DNA of 12,500 nucleotides from Chrysomallon squamiferum. Taxonomy: Eukaryota > Mollusca > Gastropoda > Neomphalida > Peltospiridae. The notes below the pieces were generated by a model. That model was given only the letters and a program-made list of their open reading frames with translations, had not been told where the DNA came from and made no database searches. A program made the position numbers and the translations under genes. The stretch is taken from positions 22,267,822 through 22,280,321 of the forward strand of contig CM022671.1 in NCBI GenBank assembly GCA_012295275.1. The letters run 5' to 3'. This document shows, piece after piece, positions 8,071 to 12,500 of this stretch (positions within the stretch are counted from its first letter, which is position 1; each line of letters starts with the position of its first letter).

Positions 8071-8079
8071 GTCACGTGG
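8071..8079. promoter_or_regulatory. GTCACGTGG E-box (MITF/TFE/USF-type)
   Basis: Second copy of the GTCACGTG 8-mer, in the most G+C-rich unique island of the intron, which raises its plausibility as a functional site. Confidence 0.4.
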
Positions 8080-8231
8080 TCGGTCAGAAAATTAAAATCG
8101 TTAGACGCCGGCAGTTTTATTTGGAATTAGTCGCACAGAACACAGTACATAAATAAAACCGTGTTTGTGTACGTGTGTTGTCTGTCTTCCGTTCTCGCTG
8201 AACAAAAACACGAGCGACGGTTCTGGCTTGG

Positions 8232-8277
8232 TTTAAAGGAGGGGTGGGTGGGTGTTTAAAGAAGGGGTGGGTGGCTG
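8232..8277 (+). repeat. Two tandem 23-bp G-rich units with G-quadruplex potential
   Basis: TTTAAAGGAGGGGTGGGTGG+GTG (8232-8254) is followed by a second 23-base copy with two differences (8255-8277). Together they carry GGGG-T-GGG-T-GGG plus GGGG-T-GGG on the sense strand, so four or more G-tracts could form a quadruplex in DNA or pre-mRNA, with one longer loop of about 11 bases between copies. Confidence 0.7.
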
Positions 8278-8280
8278 TAA

Positions 8281-8387
8281 TACTAAAAATGAAATTATTA
8301 TTAATTGTTTGTTTTTGGAATTAAAGCGTGTACTGTAATACGTTTTGCAACAGTTATGATGACGCTAGTAAGAAGCCAAAGAGAAGA
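8281..8387. other. Short unique spacer
   Basis: Non-repetitive lead-in to the AAT/ATG array. An ATG-less/ATG-poor frame continues into the repeat as poly-Asn/Asp, which is a repeat translation. Confidence 0.4.
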
Positions 8388-8388
8388 A

Positions 8389-8420
<32 letters not shown>

Positions 8421-8444
8421 TAATAATAATAATAATGATGATAT

Positions 8445-8476
<32 letters not shown>

Positions 8477-8560
8477 TTGATGATGATGATGATGATAATA
8501 ATAATGAAAATATTAATGAAAATGATGACGATGGTGATGATAATAATACTAATATTTTTA
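8388..8560 (+). repeat. Imperfect (AAT)n/(GAT)n array
   Basis: AAT and GAT triplets alternate in blocks with point changes. The plus frame reads as Asn/Asp-rich, but no flanking protein domain supports coding. Confidence 0.93.
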
Positions 8561-8686
8561 TTGTTGCTGTTTTCGTTGTTCTTAATATTATATAAATAAT
8601 TTAAATGAAACATAAAATTAATGAAAGTATAAGTAAAATTATATATATATGAAAATGAATTAAACAAAATACTGTAAAATAATATT
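8561..8686. other. A+T-rich spacer between triplet arrays
   Basis: No motif beyond a short TA run (8640-8650). Confidence 0.4.
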
Positions 8687-8812
<126 letters not shown>

Positions 8813-8898
8813 AACAAAGAATAACATAAATAAGGAAAACAAACCAAATTCTTTTAACTATCATTTTTAAAATTATTATTATTAATTCTTTTTATTCC

Positions 8899-8941
8899 TT
8901 ATTTATTTATTTATTCATTTATTTATTTATTTTTATTTTTT
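8899..8941 (+). repeat. (ATTT)n tetranucleotide
   Basis: About ten ATTT units with one ATTC variant. Confidence 0.85.
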
Positions 8942-9222
8942 GTGGAATACTATACACCTAACAACTACTTCCATTTTCTTTATGAACTCACTCAACGGTT
9001 TCTACGCAGTCACCGACTTTCACGTCAGGCTTCAAATTGCAGGGTACGTATAGTTCGTGTAGTAAACAGTGTGTGCACCCTCGTTCTCGCATAATGGCCT
9101 ACGTGTCGGTTGAATGGTGGCACACAAAAAAATTATCATTATTATTGCATCGTTTTGCCAGATTGACTCCATTATTGGTGGCTTGAAGAGATTCTTGGGT
9201 TACACGGCTGTGAAAAGAAATT
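8942..9222. other. Unique G+C-richer island
   Basis: About 280 bp of repeat-free sequence bounded by ATTT repeats and a poly(T) run. An ATG-initiated plus frame at 9114-9380 runs through the poly(T) as a run of phenylalanines, has no domain, and is not called. The island is a candidate regulatory element or remnant of an old mobile element. Confidence 0.45.
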
Positions 9223-9224
9223 TC

Positions 9225-9246
9225 TTTTTTTTTTTTTTTTTTTTTT
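9225..9246 (+). repeat. Poly(T) tract
   Basis: About 22 Ts. Confidence 0.9.
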
Positions 9247-9359
9247 ACAAGTGGCTCGAAAATTCACTGTACACAGTAAATAAATACCTATTTAACACGT
9301 TTTGTGAAAAAAAAACTGACCAGTCTTGTAGAAATTTTGTTATTCCTTGTTTTCATAAA

Positions 9360-9420
9360 GAAATAAATAAAATAAAATAAAATAAATTAAATAATATATA
9401 TATGTATATATATATTATTT
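9360..9420 (+). repeat. AAAT/AAAAT units and a TA-rich near-perfect palindrome
   Basis: AAATAAAATAAAAT units (9360-9386) are followed by an inverted repeat at 9388-9419: AAATAATATATATA and its complement around a TG-containing centre. It could extrude as a cruciform. Confidence 0.8.
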
Positions 9421-9489
9421 ATGGTTGTGGATATATGTATCGATGGATAGTTATGCATGTAAGTGCATAATGTAAATTAAAATTAATAT

Positions 9490-9630
9490 TACAGTATAGC
9501 GTCGTATAGAATAATGTTGTAGTGTAGAGTTTATAATATATTACAGTGTACGGCATAGCACAGTATTATATAGCTTAGTGTCATGTAAAATAGTTTGGAA
9601 CACTTTAGTGAGGTTTAATTCAGTTTAGAA
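9490..9630 (+). repeat. Decayed pentanucleotide (TAGTK)n array
   Basis: The stretch is full of TAG and CAG triplets spaced by multiples of five. From 9556 to 9626 all YAG triplets I found (9556, 9561, 9571, 9576, 9591, 9606, 9621, 9626) share one phase modulo 5; earlier ones (9492, 9497, 9507) share another. This fits an old pentamer array shifted by a few indels. Confidence 0.5.
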
Positions 9631-9978
9631 AGTAAAATGTAAGAAATAATATAATTAAAAAAAAATATATAAATTTAAAATAAGAATTAATATAAATAAG
9701 AAATAAATTATAAATTAGAATTTTTTTTTTAAATAAATAAATTTTAATAAGTAGTTTAACGAACAAGTAAATAAATAAGAACTTCTGTTATTTATTTTTT
9801 TTTTTTTTTAAATAAAAATTAGAAAAATATCAGATAAAAGATAAAAAATAGCGATTAAAAAATACGAAAATTAAATTAAAGAGATTTATTACAGAAACCT
9901 TGAGTTTGGTTTCTAAATAAATATAAAAAGAAATATATAAATCATCCATACATACACTAACCTATATTTCGAATATAC
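9631..9978. other. Very A+T-rich intron, no gene seen
   Basis: AAAT-type low complexity with T runs at 9721-9730 and 9796-9809. No gene-like signal. Confidence 0.55.
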
Positions 9979-10018
9979 AATAAAATAAAATAAAATAAAA
10001 TAAAATAAAATAAAATAA
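9979..10018 (+). repeat. (AAAAT)n pentanucleotide
   Basis: About eight pure AAAAT units, the same motif and orientation as 2560-2760. Confidence 0.93.
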
Positions 10019-10283
10019 ACAATAGAAGCAAATAACTGATTGACTAACTAAATAAATCAGTTTGTTCAAATTTGGATAACATTAAAATTTAATGAACATT
10101 TTAGGTACATTTTAATCTTTAAAATTATATGGTTTATTTCAAGTCAAAGTATCAGTTGCAGTCACGTGATCATGGCCGGCTGATCACAGATTTACTCTTT
10201 TCAAAAATTTAAAAGTTTAATTTTCTTTACAGTACGTCAGTTTATAATGTCCATGTTATTCAAAAACATTGAAAATAAGAATG
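10019..10283. other. Mixed intron with E-box/dyad element
   Basis: A+T-rich except for the compact G+C-rich element at 10150-10190. No gene seen. Confidence 0.5.
10161..10187. promoter_or_regulatory. GTCACGTGA E-box overlapping a GTGATCA-N8-TGATCAC dyad
   Basis: GTCACGTGA (10161-10169) overlaps GTGATCA (10166-10172), which is mirrored by TGATCAC (10181-10187) across the 8-base spacer TGGCCGGC. The dyad arms are exact. The G+C-rich block stands out from A+T-rich flanks. Possible dimeric transcription-factor site; the factor is unknown. Confidence 0.4.
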
Positions 10284-10364
10284 AAATAAAATAAAATAAA
10301 ATAAAATTAATACGAGTAACTTGAAGGATAAGAAGGAGATGAAAAAAAAAAAAAAAAAAAAAAA
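10284..10364 (+). repeat. (AAAAT)n followed by poly(A)
   Basis: Short AAAAT array (10284-10308) and a 23-base A run (10342-10364) separated by a purine-rich patch. Confidence 0.85.
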
Positions 10365-10508
10365 TCAACGATAAATACCCTAACAACAACAATAATTTGA
10401 AAAAGTTAATAACACTTAATTAAAAACTGATTAGAAATGATCTTTTTGAAACACGTACAGTATACAAACAAGCCCACAACATTCCCACAAGCAAACTCCT
10501 ACCCATTT
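10365..10508. other. A+T-rich intron spacer
   Basis: No recognisable feature beyond an AAC run near 10383-10391. Confidence 0.4.
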
Positions 10509-10609
10509 ATATATATATATATATAACTGAATTTAAAAATAAGTCTTCTTTTCTTCCAGAAATATTAAACACACACACAAACACACACACACACAGACAC
10601 ACACACAGA
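10509..10609 (+). repeat. (TA)n and interrupted (CA)n microsatellites
   Basis: TA run at 10509-10525; CA run at 10569-10609 with AAAC and AGAC interruptions. Confidence 0.88.
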
Positions 10610-11015
10610 CATAGAAACAGTATATGTGCGAATATACGCAGACAAACAGACAGAAAATGACTTACATATCTATATACAGAGATACACACACGTTCATCGA
10701 AACATATTATGCTCATACGTAATTACATAAACACTAAAAATTGCTTTCATTATACTACAAATACAGACAGAAAAAACAATTCTTTTATAAAAATACACAT
10801 CTGCATATTCATACCATAGACAATGCAGTGACGTCTATGAACGTTAAACTTATGTTTCAAGTGTAATAAGTGGAATGATTTTGTTTTAATTTTTGAATAC
10901 GTTTCATTTGTATTTAAATATTCATACTCGTTTCCAGCGAAGACATAACATACAGTGTTGATTATTTCTGACATGTTGGCGAAACGTGAGACTAATTCAG
11001 TGCTATTTGTTTTAT
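10610..11015. other. Mostly unique A+T-rich intron
   Basis: 10610-10700 is a decayed CA/CAGA/ATAC region; the rest is non-repetitive. A minus-strand open frame (10750-10974) has no recognisable domain and is not called. Confidence 0.5.
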
Positions 11016-11025
11016 ATGTGTGTGT

Positions 11026-11068
<43 letters not shown>

Positions 11069-11097
11069 TATCTAAGTCTATATCTATATCTATATCA
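11016..11097 (+). repeat. (GT)n followed by (TCTATA)n
   Basis: About 24 GT units with one TA interruption (11016-11065), then ATCTAT hexamer units (11069-11097). It is the only long GT-oriented run; other CA/GT runs read CA on this strand. Confidence 0.93.
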
Positions 11098-11204
11098 ATA
11101 CATATCTTTATTTATCTATAAATGTGTTTGTCTGGATATATGTACATAGGTATGTAAATATTAATTTGTGTGTATTTAGCACATTAACACCAAAAAAACA
11201 CCGA

Positions 11205-11366
11205 TGTGTGTATGTATGTATGTATGTATGTATGTATGTATGTATGTATGTATGTATGTATGTATGTATGTATGTATGTATGTATGTATGTATGTATGTA
11301 TGTATGTATGTATGTATGTATTTGGGTGTGTATGTATATAAATGTATATATGTATGCATGCATATA
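11205..11366 (+). repeat. (TGTA)n tetranucleotide array, ~28 pure units
   Basis: TGTA is uninterrupted from about 11209 to 11321, then continues imperfectly to about 11366, ending in the 12-bp palindrome TATGCATGCATA (11353-11364). Because 4 and 3 are coprime and the repeat lacks stops in this phase, all frames stay open; the resulting M-Y-V-C and H-T-Y-I repeat peptides on the two strands are artefacts. Confidence 0.96.
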
Positions 11367-11651
11367 CCCTTGTATGTATTCATGTGATTGTTTATATACG
11401 TGTATATTTTTTGGGTACGTGTTTGTGAAAATAGCTAAATATTTTACGACAAACCAACACGTGTGGCTGAAACTAAAGAGATAACTTTATTCATATTTGA
11501 AATCTACACAGAACCCGCTTCAAATGACTATATACATTTTTAATATTTATTTTGTCTGATTTATTTTATATTCTCGGGAAAGTTAAAAACCAGTTTTAAG
11601 ACAATAGCTGTGAAATATAATTAACTTAGAATGTAAAAAGAGAGAAACTTG
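11367..11651. other. Unique intron with E-box
   Basis: Non-repetitive; ACACGTGT at 11457-11464 contains CACGTG (11458-11463). No gene seen. Confidence 0.45.
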
Positions 11652-11674
11652 AAAAAAAAAAAAAAAAAAAAAAA
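11652..11674 (+). repeat. Poly(A) tract
   Basis: About 23 As preceded by purine-rich sequence. No clear retroelement body. Confidence 0.9.
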
Positions 11675-11918
11675 TGAGCCTCTGTAATCAGATCTAATGA
11701 AAGTCAGTTTTCTTACAACTAAGAATCTCGACAATTTTTATTCCATTAAAAGTATTTGTAGAAATTTTCTTAATCTGAGAAAACATAAGGAAGTATATAT
11801 ATAATCAATAGTGAAGAATAGAAAAAACAAATTCTAATTTAAATAAAAAAATAAATAAATATATGGATTTATAATTGTTTAATTTTGAAAAAAATGATTT
11901 AATCTGGGTTTGTTGTTA
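11675..11918. other. A+T-rich intron, no gene seen
   Basis: Non-repetitive, with AAATAAAT near 11842-11862. Nothing recognised. Confidence 0.45.
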
Positions 11919-11919
11919 T

Positions 11920-12500
<581 letters not shown>

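Larger units (their letters stand above)
7901..8280. other. Longest G+C-richer unique island of the intron
   Basis: About 380 bp almost free of A+T microsatellites and clearly richer in G+C and CpG than its surroundings. It includes the GTCACGTGG E-box (8071-8079), a GACGCCGGC patch (8104-8112), an ACGAGCGACGG patch (8210-8220) and the G-rich tandem pair at 8232-8277. No coding frame was recognised. A good candidate for an intronic enhancer or an alternative promoter; neither can be shown from sequence alone. Confidence 0.5.

Noticed and set aside
9114-9380. ATG-initiated 88-codon plus frame
   Set aside because: Runs through a poly(T) tract as poly-Phe, shows no domain, and has no splice or promoter context.
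11108-11484. Met-Tyr-Val-Cys and His-Thr-Tyr-Ile repeat frames on both strands
   Set aside because: All produced by the TGTA tetranucleotide, which has no stop in any phase.

Overview
The window looks like animal (metazoan) nuclear DNA. Its left edge holds the end of one coding exon; the remaining ~12.4 kb is intron. The exon (1-123) is about 59% G+C and encodes the N-terminal edge of a T-box DNA-binding domain of the Tbx2/Tbx3 (optomotor-blind) subfamily. It ends at a textbook splice donor (AAG|GTGAGT, intron after base 123) that splits an arginine codon in phase 2. The next expected T-box segment, beginning R-M-F-P, was not found, so the intron should run past the right edge.

The intron is very A+T-rich and loaded with microsatellites: AAT/ATG triplets (609-830, 1777-1843, 1951-2070, 3806-3965, 8388-8560, 8687-8812, 11920-12212), AAAAT pentamers (2560-2760, 9979-10018), CA/GT dinucleotides, TA tracts, a long AGT array (5671-5876), a pure TGTA array (11209-11321) and many poly(A)/poly(T) runs. 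This repeat flavour in a large intron suggests a lophotrochozoan, perhaps a mollusc such as a cephalopod. That placement is inference only, since the short exon fixes the gene family and not the species.

Between the repeats lie several less repetitive, relatively G+C-richer islands: 3193-3805, 4637-4952, 5877-6078, 7901-8280, 8942-9222 and 12245-12500. No gene, RNA gene or transposase was recognised in them. They are the likeliest places for cis-regulatory elements of the Tbx2/3 gene. Sites worth noting are six CACGTG E-boxes (three sharing the 8-mer GTCACGTG), a 14-bp perfect palindrome resembling an RFX X-box (6036-6049), a G-rich tandem pair (8232-8277), a dyad fused to an E-box (10161-10187), a decayed pentamer array (9490-9630) and a long inverted repeat with a 36-bp core present once in each arm (11920-12212).

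I see no bacterial, viral or CRISPR-like system. Nearly all long open frames here are translations of microsatellites. The only gene supported is the Tbx2/3 homologue, and any other function in the window would be regulatory or structural within its first detected intron.
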